A DNA stretch of 64,000 bases from CAZPBC01 sp964584775 (GTDB lineage: Bacteria > Chlamydiota > Chlamydiia > Chlamydiales > SLFE01): NCBI GenBank assembly GCA_964584775.1, contig CAZPBC010000003.1:1-64000 (forward strand), given 5' to 3'. Position numbers and translations under genes: made by a program. This document shows, piece after piece, positions 42,149 through 50,298 of the stretch; position 1 is the first letter of the stretch; every line of letters starts with the position of its first letter. The notes below the pieces were generated by a model, which saw nothing but the letters and a program-made list of their open reading frames with translations, was not told the origin of the DNA and ran no database searches.

Positions 42149-43402
42149 ATGCTTAACTCACTTGAACAAATTGAAGGTCACGGTTGGTCATCACACCTCA
42201 AGAATTTAGGAGCGATTAGTTCTGTTGGTTATTCTGTTTTTCAACCCACACCTCTTAGCCTGATCACTGCGCTTGCCTTAAGCATCCTCGCTGTTTCTCA
42301 AAAGCTCACTCAGTGGGCTTGCCCAAAGTCCCTCACTCAGCACGTTGTGACGAAGCTCGTGATCACATTGAGTTTAGCTTTCATTTCGGCGGTGGCTCTC
42401 AGCGCTCTTTTTGGGTTTCCTGTCGCGGGGGGAGCTGTTTTTGTTCAAGCAGCCTGCATTGCACTGCCCACGCTCGTAGTCTACTGCATCGAACTGATCC
42501 TTGACTCTCGTAACAAAGCTCCAGATATTTCTTCTCACAAAACTCTTGTCGTTTCCCCTCCTGAAGATAAGCCTCTCGAATTGACAGAGATCACGCTCAA
42601 ACCTAAAGAGTTCTCGTCGGCTCTTCAAGAGCAGAGAGATTCCCATCATCACCAAGTCGATGTGACGGGGAGCTCGCACCTCTCTTACAACAAAGACCTC
42701 ACATCCCTTCCCGAAAAGCTCACTGTCGATGGGAACTTGAAGATCGAGGGTTGCACAAGCTTGAAATCCCCTCCTGAAGATGAGCCTCTCGAATTGACAG
42801 AGATCAAGCTCAAACCCAAAGAGTTCTTGCTGGCTCTTCAAGAGCAGAGAGATTTTCATCATCACCAAGTCATTGTGACGGGGAGCTTGCACCTCTCTTA
42901 CAAAGAAGAAATCACAGCCCTTCCAGAAAATCTCAAAGTGTGTGGAGACCTCAAACTCATGGGATGCGAAGGCTTAGAGTCCCTTCATGGAAACCTAAGT
43001 GTTGAAGGAGATGTATGGCTCAATGAGTGCATACAACTCACATCCCTTCCAGAAAATCTCGAAGTAGGTGGGAATTTGAACCTGATGGGATGCAGAAGTC
43101 TAGTATCCCTTTCTGGTAAACCAATGATCGGAGGGAACGTAGACCTCAGCCGTTGTACAGGCTTAACTCACCTACCTATCGAATGGACTTTAAAAGGAGA
43201 CCTGAACCTCAACGGCTGCACTGGTTTAAAGGCTCTTCCTGAAAAACTCAGTGTCGAAGGGAACTTGAAGATCGAGGGTTGCAAAAGCTTGAAATCCCTT
43301 CCAGAAACACTGAGAGTGGGAACGGGGCTGTACGCCAAAGGTTGCCGAGATTTAGAACCAATTTCCGATAAAATCTACATTGGAGACCGGGTTTACCGTT
43401 GA
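42149..43402 (+). CDS. Membrane-anchored LPE-type leucine-rich-repeat protein 1
   Basis: A 417-residue protein. Residues 1-125 hold an N-terminal module with three or so hydrophobic helices (PLSLITALALSILAVSQKL, VTKLVITLSLAFISAVALSAL, a third near residue 95) that is shared with the two genes downstream. The rest is made of ~21-residue repeats of the form xLxVxGxLxLxxCxxLxSLPE (for example NLKVCGDLKLMGCEGLESL), resembling the repeats of IpaH/SspH effectors and other LPX-type LRR proteins but without a ligase domain. A 71-residue segment is duplicated in tandem (42555-42767 and 42768-42980). AGGATC precedes the ATG. A membrane-inserted hairpin at the N terminus would fit an inclusion-membrane protein facing the host, which is inference. 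Confidence 0.75.
   Translation: MLNSLEQIEGHGWSSHLKNLGAISSVGYSVFQPTPLSLITALALSILAVSQKLTQWACPKSLTQHVVTKLVITLSLAFISAVALSALFGFPVAGGAVFVQAACIALPTLVVYCIELILDSRNKAPDISSHKTLVVSPPEDKPLELTEITLKPKEFSSALQEQRDSHHHQVDVTGSSHLSYNKDLTSLPEKLTVDGNLKIEGCTSLKSPPEDEPLELTEIKLKPKEFLLALQEQRDFHHHQVIVTGSLHLSYKEEITALPENLKVCGDLKLMGCEGLESLHGNLSVEGDVWLNECIQLTSLPENLEVGGNLNLMGCRSLVSLSGKPMIGGNVDLSRCTGLTHLPIEWTLKGDLNLNGCTGLKALPEKLSVEGNLKIEGCKSLKSLPETLRVGTGLYAKGCRDLEPISDKIYIGDRVYR
42555..42980 (+). repeat. 213-bp tandem duplication inside LRR gene 1
   Basis: CCCCTCCTGAAGAT begins both copies (42555 and 42768). Each encodes PPED-x-PLELTEI, KPKEF, LQEQRD-x-HHHQV and VTGS, then an LPE repeat. The period of 213 bp keeps the frame. 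A shared AACTTGAAGATCGAGGGTTG word, found again near 43263, could have mediated the recombination. Confidence 0.85.
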
Positions 43403-43534
43403 TGCGGAAATTTTGAGGGAGCTGCTCCTTTTTCTAGATGGGTGGCAGGGTTACAGCCACAAATTTTTTTTAAGTTTTATCTAAGGACTTCAAAAAAAGT
43501 CTGCTTTTGAAATATGAAGGGCAGCTGGTTTTGT

Positions 43535-44653
43535 ATGATGCTTAGTTCTCTTGAAAAAGTCGAAGATCGTCTTTGGGTTGCTGGTCTAAAGAAGGTGTCC
43601 GCAGTGGGCGGTGTAGGATGCTTTCTCTTTGAACCGACACCTCTGACCCTTATCACAGCACTCGCTTTGAGTATTCTGGTGGTTTCTCAAAAACTCACCA
43701 GGTGGGCTTCCCCAAAGTCTCTTGCTCAACATGTCGTGACCAAGCTCGCGGTGACTTTCAGCTTAGCACTCATCTCTGCAGTAGCGTTGAGCGCTTTCTT
43801 GGGTTTTTCACTGACCGTGACTTCTGTTTTCATTCATGCTTTTAGCTTTGCCTTCCCAACGCTCTTTTTTTACTGCGTAGAAGTGAGACTTGCTTACCGC
43901 GAAAAAACTCCAAAGATTCCTGTTCCAGATGCTGTAGCTGAAGATCCTGAAAAAGAGCTGGGTTTAAGCGGGAGTGTCGATCCAATCGAAAAAGAGCCTG
44001 TTGAAGAACCGGAACTGACCCTCACACCAGATGAGTTTTTTGGTTATCTTAAGGATCAGAGAGACTTTGGTGATCAGAAAGTGTATGTGACAGGGAGTTT
44101 AGTCTTGAATGAAAAAAATATGAGCGACTCCCTCGCGCTTCCTAAAAATCTCAGTGTCGAGGGAGAGCTGACGCTCTTGCACATAAACATTCCTTCCCTC
44201 CCAGATGAGTTGAGTGTAGGGGAAAAGCTGTACATCAGTGGCTGTACAAAGTTAGAGTCTTTGCCAAAAAACTTGCATGTTGGAGACGGTTTATATCTTG
44301 TTGGTTGCACAGGCCTCATCACTTTTGCAGAAAGTCTCGAGCTGGGTGGCAGTCTTTACCTGGTACAAGCAGGCCTCCAATCTCTTCCTGAAGGTCTCAA
44401 CGTACCTAGGAATCTTGAACTCATTGGTTGCACAGGTTTGAAGTCGCTTCCTGAAAACCTCACACTGGATGGCGACTTGAACATCAAAGGCTGTAGAGGA
44501 ATCACTTCTTTACCCAAATGGGTCTTTGCTCTTCGGAGAACGAGTGACAGAATGATCCGTCAAGTTCATCTTGAAAAGAGAGCTCTGTCAGATGCTGACA
44601 TGGATTGCCTAAGCAAGGTAGCTCCTGAAGAAGTGCAGTTTGATTTCTCTTGA
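43535..44653 (+). CDS. Membrane-anchored LPE-type leucine-rich-repeat protein 2
   Basis: A 372-residue paralogue of its neighbours. The start is set by homology: all three genes align at MLNSLE/MLSSLE, so the ATGATG at 43535-43540 is preferred over the in-frame ATG 43514. The hydrophobic N-terminal module (PLTLITALALSILVVSQKL, VTKLAVTFSLALISAVALSAF) is followed by a variable acidic linker (about residues 130-165), a KVYVTGSLVLNEKN segment and about eight repeats (LSVGEKLYISGCTKLESLP, LNVPRNLELIGCTGLKSLP). The C terminus departs from the repeat with a basic stretch (ALRRTSDRMIRQVHLEKR). Function unknown; probably surface- or host-facing. Confidence 0.73.
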   Translation: MMLSSLEKVEDRLWVAGLKKVSAVGGVGCFLFEPTPLTLITALALSILVVSQKLTRWASPKSLAQHVVTKLAVTFSLALISAVALSAFLGFSLTVTSVFIHAFSFAFPTLFFYCVEVRLAYREKTPKIPVPDAVAEDPEKELGLSGSVDPIEKEPVEEPELTLTPDEFFGYLKDQRDFGDQKVYVTGSLVLNEKNMSDSLALPKNLSVEGELTLLHINIPSLPDELSVGEKLYISGCTKLESLPKNLHVGDGLYLVGCTGLITFAESLELGGSLYLVQAGLQSLPEGLNVPRNLELIGCTGLKSLPENLTLDGDLNIKGCRGITSLPKWVFALRRTSDRMIRQVHLEKRALSDADMDCLSKVAPEEVQFDFS

Positions 44654-44766
44654 AGCGTCTTTCACAATTTATCAGCATGTCCTTTACTTTTTTGTCTTCG
44701 AGTTTTTACAATGCTTAAAAAACAAAGTAATAAATATTTGAAAACAGAAAAGGTGGTTGGTTATTT

Positions 44767-46404
44767 ATGATGCTTAATTCTCTTGAAAAGATGGAAGACC
44801 ATCTTTGGATATCTTATCTGAAAAATACCTGCGCAGTGAGTTCAGTCGGCTACTCTCTCCTTCAACCGACACCGGTGAGTCTTATCACTGCACTCGCGCT
44901 GAGTATCCTCGTGATAGCACAAAAGCTCACGAGTTGGGCTTCTCCCCAGTCGCTTGGTCAGCATGTCGTGGCGAAGCTCGCCATCACTTTGAGCTTAGCC
45001 CTGATTTCAGCGGTGGCAATGACAACTCTTTTTGGTTTTTCATTGGCAGGGGCCTCTGTGACCATTCAAGCTGGATACATTGCCTTTCCAACGCTCTTTT
45101 TCTCAGGCGTAGAGCTCCTGATCGCCTATTTTACAAATGATGGAAAAATATGGATCACGCCTAAAGATTTCGTGAGTGCTCTTGAAAAGCAGGAAGACTT
45201 TCAAGGTCAGAAAGTGCGTGTGACAGGGAGTCTGGACCTTACACTCTTCACAGAGGAGACAGAGATCAGATCTCTTCCCGAAAACTTGATGGTTGATGGA
45301 GATCTGCATTTCAATCATTGCTCAAAATTAAGATCTCTTCCGGAAAATCTCAATGTGAAGGGCAATCTGTTTCTCAGCAACTGCGTTAATTTAATTTCTC
45401 TACCAGAAAGCCTGTGCGCTGAAGGGGATCTGCACCTTGAAAAATGTGAAAATCTAACCTCTCTCTCAGAAGACTTAAGTGTTGGGGGTAGCCTTTCCCT
45501 TCGTGCCTGTGCAAAACTCGAATCTCTACCAGATAACCTCACTGTTGAAAAGGACCTAGATCTCAGCTCCTGCACAGGCCTACAGTCTTTACCTGAAAAC
45601 TTCAAAGTCAAAGGAAACTTGAATCTCAGCAACTGTACAGGTCTACAATCTTTACCAGAAAGCCTAGAAGTCAAAGGAACCTTGAATCTCAAATCATGTA
45701 CAGGTCTACAATCTTTACCAAATAAGCTTAAAGTCGAAAGACACATGATTCTTGATGATTGCACTGATCTGAAATCTTTGCCAGAAAGCCTGATTGTTGA
45801 AGGACACATAAGCCTTGTGAATTGCATTCGACTCACCTCTTTACCCAATTGGATGTTCACACGGCCTCGTATTGATGGAGAGGTTAGAACTATTTATCTT
45901 GACCAAGAACTTGCTGATGCAGAAATTAAACGCATCAGGGGGGCAGATTCAAAGCTGGTTTATTTCGATTGCCCCGATGCGTGCGTGCGAGAACCAGATG
46001 GTGACATCCCTGAAATGGAGTTAGGGCCAATTCGATTTGTGAATCATCTTAAAAGGCATAATGGTTTTGTTCATCAGAAGAAAGTTAAGGTGAAGGGTAG
46101 CCTCAGCCTCTATCATGAAGATTTCGTCCCTAAATTACGCTTTCCTAAACCTTTGCCTGAAACTCTGACGGTGGAGGGGGACCTGCATCTTACGGGTCTT
46201 CCAAACGAAATAGTTCTTCCAGAAGAGCTGAGAGTCCAGGGAGATCTTCACCTCACAGATTTATCTATCACATCTCTTCCAAAACAGCTCACTGTTGGAA
46301 AGCAGAAAGTGTATGTTAAAAATTGTCCTGATTTAAACCTCACAGATCTCCCAAATGAAATCGAAGTCGTGCACGTTTCAGCTGAGCTTAGTGAGGGGAA
46401 CTGA
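44767..46404 (+). CDS. Membrane-anchored LPE-type leucine-rich-repeat protein 3
   Basis: A 545-residue member, the longest of the array. Same N-terminal hydrophobic module (PVSLITALALSILVIAQKL, VAKLAITLSLALISAVAMTTL), then ITPKDFVSALEKQEDFQGQK-type linker and about eleven regular 21-residue repeats (for example FKVKGNLNLSNCTGLQSLPE) up to residue 360. After a TSLPNWMF cap and an interrupting region with YLDQELADAEIKRI, a second, shorter repeat block occupies residues 435-540. Neighbouring repeats near 45540-45740 are almost identical at DNA level, which indicates recent repeat amplification. It is convergent with ispF. Confidence 0.75.
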   Translation: MMLNSLEKMEDHLWISYLKNTCAVSSVGYSLLQPTPVSLITALALSILVIAQKLTSWASPQSLGQHVVAKLAITLSLALISAVAMTTLFGFSLAGASVTIQAGYIAFPTLFFSGVELLIAYFTNDGKIWITPKDFVSALEKQEDFQGQKVRVTGSLDLTLFTEETEIRSLPENLMVDGDLHFNHCSKLRSLPENLNVKGNLFLSNCVNLISLPESLCAEGDLHLEKCENLTSLSEDLSVGGSLSLRACAKLESLPDNLTVEKDLDLSSCTGLQSLPENFKVKGNLNLSNCTGLQSLPESLEVKGTLNLKSCTGLQSLPNKLKVERHMILDDCTDLKSLPESLIVEGHISLVNCIRLTSLPNWMFTRPRIDGEVRTIYLDQELADAEIKRIRGADSKLVYFDCPDACVREPDGDIPEMELGPIRFVNHLKRHNGFVHQKKVKVKGSLSLYHEDFVPKLRFPKPLPETLTVEGDLHLTGLPNEIVLPEELRVQGDLHLTDLSITSLPKQLTVGKQKVYVKNCPDLNLTDLPNEIEVVHVSAELSEGN

Positions 46405-46420
46405 ATGAGGAGTTTTGCTA

Positions 46421-46903
46421 CTATTCTGTAAAGGCGGAGAGAATGGCTGTGCAGCTGAGGCCGTCACCACAGCCAACGTCTGTGAGACCTTCACCAGAGG
46501 TGGCAGTGATGCCGATCTGGTCTATCTCTAGACCCATGATCTCAGCGACACTTTCGCGCATCTCTTCGAGATGCTCATGGAGTTTCGGGCGCTTTCCTTC
46601 GATAGCCAGTGCGACGTGGGAAATTTTGAGATCACCGAGGGTCTTGAGGCCCTCTTGGAGGTAGACTGCACTGTCGGTGATGCCGTTGTTGATACAGAGT
46701 TCGTCAGCGAGACCGCCGAGGATGAGTGTTCCGGTTAAGCTGGTGAGAGCATTGCAGATTGAGTGGAAGACGACATCCCCATCGGAGTTGGCGTGGAAGC
46801 CAGGGAGGTCGTGGAAGATCACTCCGCCGATCACACAGGGTTTGGAGGTGTCAGGAGCTAAAAAACGGTGGCTGTCTTGACCAATTCCAGTCTTGAACTT
46901 CAT
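46421..46903 (-). CDS. ispF: 2-C-methyl-D-erythritol 2,4-cyclodiphosphate synthase
   Basis: A 160-residue trimeric zinc enzyme of the MEP isoprenoid pathway, converting CDP-methylerythritol 2-phosphate to the cyclodiphosphate. GIGQDSHRF gives the D10/H12 zinc ligands; the third is in HANSDGDVVFHSICNAL. ATSGEGLTDVGCGDGLSC near the C terminus matches the nucleotide-binding end. The start at 46903 (MKFKTGIG) is set by homology; a longer frame reaches 46975 but overlaps the divergent gene. In C. trachomatis, as I recall, ispF neighbours cysJ; here three LRR genes lie between them. Confidence 0.94.
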   Translation of the reverse strand: MKFKTGIGQDSHRFLAPDTSKPCVIGGVIFHDLPGFHANSDGDVVFHSICNALTSLTGTLILGGLADELCINNGITDSAVYLQEGLKTLGDLKISHVALAIEGKRPKLHEHLEEMRESVAEIMGLEIDQIGITATSGEGLTDVGCGDGLSCTAILSAFTE

Positions 46904-46916
46904 ACTCCCGACTATA

Positions 46917-47822
46917 ATGAAATTGATCCATCTTGCCAATACAGAGTTTGAACGCAGTCTTGTGGAAAGAGGCATGACCTTGAACCGCTTCGAACGCTGG
47001 CTCCGCTTCTTACCCTGCGCCTACGCTGAGGCAGACGAGGGCGTTTGGGTAGTGGAGCAGCCAGAAGCGGAATACTTTGAATCTTTGAAGCGATTGGGGG
47101 CTCCTTTTCGGAAGGAGAATCTGGTTTTTGAGGCGAGGGGAGTGGTGGAGGCTTGGGCTGCTCTCCCAGAAAATTTGACTTATCTCATTAGTAAAGAGTG
47201 GGTTGCTCCTTTTGCTCCGCCTGAAGCGGAGCTGCAGCTGATCCGCTCTTCTGATGAGCTGGAGCGGTGGCTGGAGGGGCTCAAAGCGCCAGGGCTTCTT
47301 CGAAAACCGTTTGCTCTTTCAGGGAGAGGGCACCGGGTGGTGCAGCCTGGAGAGAGCATCCCCTTTGAGGGGCCTCTTGTAGCGACGCGTCTGTTGAAGC
47401 GGATTCTCGACTTCAGTTCACAGTGGAAGGTAGGCGAGGAGGTAGAGCTTCTGGGGGTGACAGAGCTCATCAACACCCCTCATTTCAACTATCTCGGCAG
47501 CCGTGTTGGTGTTGAAACTCCTTTTTTAGAACCTCACCTCGAGGTGGCAAAGCGGGTGCTGACACTCGCTCGAGAACAGGGCTACCGCGGACATGCGGGT
47601 GTCGACGCTTTTGTTTTCGAAACGGAAGAGGGGCCAAAACTCTACCCTATCGTTGAGATCAATTTTCGAAAAACATTAGCTTGGTTTTTGCTGGAGATGA
47701 AAAAACGGTACGGTGCTGAGGAAATCCGTTTTGGAAATGCGTTTCCGAATGCTTATCCAATTCTTCCAACTTTTAATGCAAAAAGACAACTTTTTCTTGG
47801 AAGAAAAGAGAATTTTAATTAA
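46917..47822 (+). CDS. ATP-grasp-fold protein of unknown function
   Basis: A 301-residue protein. KPFALSGRGHRVVQPGES near residue 132 looks like the glycine-rich ATP-grasp loop after a beta strand, and YRGHAGVDAFVFETEEGPKLYPIVEINFRKT near residue 222 has the metal-binding D...E-I-N ending of ATP-grasp ligases. Such enzymes join a carboxylate to an amine or thiol through an acyl phosphate; the substrates here are unknown. ATG 46917 (MKLIHLANTEFE) is chosen; the 14 bases to the divergent ispF start leave little room for promoters, and the longer frame from 46893 would overlap ispF. murA follows after 13 bp. Confidence 0.68.
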   Translation: MKLIHLANTEFERSLVERGMTLNRFERWLRFLPCAYAEADEGVWVVEQPEAEYFESLKRLGAPFRKENLVFEARGVVEAWAALPENLTYLISKEWVAPFAPPEAELQLIRSSDELERWLEGLKAPGLLRKPFALSGRGHRVVQPGESIPFEGPLVATRLLKRILDFSSQWKVGEEVELLGVTELINTPHFNYLGSRVGVETPFLEPHLEVAKRVLTLAREQGYRGHAGVDAFVFETEEGPKLYPIVEINFRKTLAWFLLEMKKRYGAEEIRFGNAFPNAYPILPTFNAKRQLFLGRKENFN

Positions 47823-47835
47823 AAGAAGCGTGAAG

Positions 47836-49209
47836 ATGGAAGCTTTAAAAATAAAAGGCGGGGTCCCTTTAAAGGGCGAGGTACGCGCGTCAGGTGCGAA
47901 GAACGCAGTGACGAAGCTGCTTGTCGCCTCCCTGCTCTCCGATAAGACGTGTCTTTTCCGTAATGTTCCGAACATCGGTGAGGTCGAAGCGGTGGTGGAT
48001 CTCTGCTGTGAGATCGGCTCTGAGATCGTTTGGGACAAGGAAGAGCGCACCATCGAAATCCAGACCAAAGAGCTTTCAACCAGCTATATCCCTCAACGTT
48101 TTTCAGGTTCTAACCGTATTCCGATCCTGATGATCGGCGCCCTTTTAGGCCGTACCGACCACGAAATCATCGTACCGACTGTCGGTGGATGTGTGATAGG
48201 TAAGCGTCCCGTTGACTTCCATATCTCCGCTCTAGAAAAACTTGGGGCCACTATCGAATACCGCAACATGCGCAAAGATGGAGCTTACATCGCCAGCGCC
48301 CATGATGGGTTAAAAGGAACAGTCATTGAGTTGGAGTATCCCTCTGTCGGAGCGACAGAGAACACCATCCTCGCCAGCGTCTGTGCCCGGGGCACCACGG
48401 TCATTAAAAATGCTGCTGTAGAACCTGAGGTGGTTGACCTCATTCTTTTCCTGCAAAAACTCGGCGCGATCATTTCGATTGACACCGACCGGACGATTCA
48501 CATTCAAGGAACTAGACATTTCTATGAAGTGGATCATACGGTGATTTCGGACCGCGCTGAGATTGCTTCTCTCGGTATGGCCGCCGTCTGCACGAAGGGA
48601 CGCATCTTTATCGAGGGAGCAGAACACCAAAGCCTGATGGCCTTTCTCAATAAACTCCGCGAAGTGGGGGGAGGCTTCACCGTCCATCCGAGCGGAATCG
48701 AATTCTTTTACGATGGTCCGCTCCAAGGGGGAATCCACTTAGAGACCGATGTCCATCCTGGCTTCCTCACCGACTGGCAGCAGCCCTACACCGTCATGTT
48801 GACTCAAGCGACGGGTGCCTCTGTTGTCCATGAAACGGTCTATGAAAATCGCCTCGGCTACACGGAAACGTTGATGGAGATGGGAGCTGATATCTCCCTT
48901 TTCCGGCAGTGCCTCGGCTCAAAATCTTGCCGCTTCCATGAAAAAAGCTTCCACCACAGTGCCGTGATCAAAGGACCCACACCTCTCACTGCAAAAGATG
49001 TGGCGATCCCAGACCTACGCGCAGGCTTTGCTTACGTGATGGCCGCCCTCATTGCAGAGGGGACGACCCTCCTGACCAACATCCAATATCTCGACCGGGG
49101 TTATGAACAGCTCGACCTCAAGCTCGCTTCTCTCGGTGCCCAGATCGAGCGTGTCGAAGTCGACGAGAAAAAAGAGCCTTCTCCTCTCCTCGATCTGCAG
49201 ACAGTTTAA
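47836..49209 (+). CDS. murA: UDP-N-acetylglucosamine 1-carboxyvinyltransferase
   Basis: A 457-residue enzyme for the first committed step of peptidoglycan precursor synthesis, adding enolpyruvate to UDP-GlcNAc. The N-terminal GEVRASGAKNAVTKLLVASL contains the conserved K-N pair. The catalytic loop GGCVIGKRPVDFHISALEKLGA has cysteine at residue 119, the residue alkylated by fosfomycin; C. trachomatis has aspartate at this site, as I recall, so this chlamydia should differ in sensitivity. FLTDWQQPYTVMLTQATG and PDLRAGFAYVMAALIAEG near the end are standard. The start at 47836 is set by homology; a longer frame begins inside the upstream gene. Confidence 0.95.
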   Translation: MEALKIKGGVPLKGEVRASGAKNAVTKLLVASLLSDKTCLFRNVPNIGEVEAVVDLCCEIGSEIVWDKEERTIEIQTKELSTSYIPQRFSGSNRIPILMIGALLGRTDHEIIVPTVGGCVIGKRPVDFHISALEKLGATIEYRNMRKDGAYIASAHDGLKGTVIELEYPSVGATENTILASVCARGTTVIKNAAVEPEVVDLILFLQKLGAIISIDTDRTIHIQGTRHFYEVDHTVISDRAEIASLGMAAVCTKGRIFIEGAEHQSLMAFLNKLREVGGGFTVHPSGIEFFYDGPLQGGIHLETDVHPGFLTDWQQPYTVMLTQATGASVVHETVYENRLGYTETLMEMGADISLFRQCLGSKSCRFHEKSFHHSAVIKGPTPLTAKDVAIPDLRAGFAYVMAALIAEGTTLLTNIQYLDRGYEQLDLKLASLGAQIERVEVDEKKEPSPLLDLQTV

Positions 49210-49234
49210 TCTCTATCCTGTACACTCTTCTGGC

Positions 49235-50218
49235 ATGCTACCCACACTAAAAGACTCTACCTGGCGGACCCTTTGGAAAAAAAACCTGACTCAATGGGAA
49301 GCGCTTGCCGATTTTCTTGAGCTCGATGAGGCTCAAAGGGAAAAACTGCTGAAAAAAAGCCGCTTTCCTCTAAACCTTCCCTGGCGTCTGGCAGAAAAAG
49401 TGGAGAAGGGGACCCTCGACGACCCGATCTTAAAGCAGTTCCTTCCTCTGAAGGAGGAGCTGAAGATGACAGAGGGGTTTTGCAGTGACCCCGTAGGAGA
49501 CCAGACCTTCTCCCAGTCCTCCAAGCTGATTAAAAAATACCATGGGAGGGCGCTCCTGCTTGTCAGTTCCGCCTGCGCGATGCATTGTCGCTACTGCTTC
49601 CGTCAAAACTACCCCTATGAAAAAGAGCTGAAAAGCTTCGAAAAAGAGCTCGAACTGATCCACCAAGATCCGACCCTCGAAGAGATCATATTGAGTGGAG
49701 GCGATCCGCTCTCTCTTTCAGATGAAAAACTCGAAGCTCTCTTTTTCCAACTTGCGGCGATTCCTCATGTGAAGCGCCTCCGGATCCACACCCGTTTTCC
49801 CCTCGCTCTCCCAGAAAGGATCGATGACTCCTTCCTCGCTCTTGTCGAAGGGTTGACCCTCCCTCTGACGCTGGTTCTCCATGCGAACCATCCCCGAGAG
49901 TTGGATGCCCACCTCTTCGCGCATCTCGACCGCCTGCGGGAGAAAAAAGTCACGCTCCTCAACCAAGCCGTCTTGCTAAAGGGAGTGAATGATTCAGTTG
50001 CCTCCCTGGAAACGCTCTTCCTCACTCTTGCTGACCACGGCATCCTTCCTTATTATCTTCACCAGCTCGACCGCGTCCAAGGAGCCAGCCACTTCGAAGT
50101 CGACCTCCTCCATGCGAAGCGTCTCTACACGATCCTCCGCGAACGCCTCCCTGGCTACGCCCTTCCGCGCTTCGTTCAGGAGGTCTCGGGTGACCCCTCG
50201 AAAAGACCTCTACTATAA
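49235..50218 (+). CDS. epmB: Lysine 2,3-aminomutase-like radical SAM enzyme (EpmB type)
   Basis: A 327-residue radical SAM enzyme. The cluster motif SSACAMHCRYCFRQNYPY gives C114, C118 and C121, then LSGGDPLSLSDEKLEALF near residue 158 is the SAM-binding GGD. VKRLRIHTRFPL and GVNDSV near residue 255 and the HQLDRVQGASHFEV ending (PLP/zinc region) fit the KamA/EpmB family. The length and WRTLWKKNLTQWEAL start fit EpmB, which makes (R)-beta-lysine for elongation factor P modification together with EpmA. EpmA is not in the window. The ATG at 49235 is the first within the intergenic space; a longer frame would lie in murA. Confidence 0.87.
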   Translation: MLPTLKDSTWRTLWKKNLTQWEALADFLELDEAQREKLLKKSRFPLNLPWRLAEKVEKGTLDDPILKQFLPLKEELKMTEGFCSDPVGDQTFSQSSKLIKKYHGRALLLVSSACAMHCRYCFRQNYPYEKELKSFEKELELIHQDPTLEEIILSGGDPLSLSDEKLEALFFQLAAIPHVKRLRIHTRFPLALPERIDDSFLALVEGLTLPLTLVLHANHPRELDAHLFAHLDRLREKKVTLLNQAVLLKGVNDSVASLETLFLTLADHGILPYYLHQLDRVQGASHFEVDLLHAKRLYTILRERLPGYALPRFVQEVSGDPSKRPLL

Positions 50219-50298
50219 TTATCTTTTGTTTTTTATCGCTCTCGTGATAGTATTCTGTAATTCAGAAACTTAGTAATTAAAATTTTAGAGGTAGTATT

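Noticed and set aside
42149..46404. CRISPR-like or satellite DNA because of regular ~63-bp repeats
   Set aside because: The periodicity is that of 21-codon leucine-rich repeats in continuous open frames, with no spacer-repeat structure.
46904..46975. 24-residue N-terminal extension of IspF
   Set aside because: It would overlap the divergent ATP-grasp gene; the conserved IspF start is MKFKTGIG-type at 46903.
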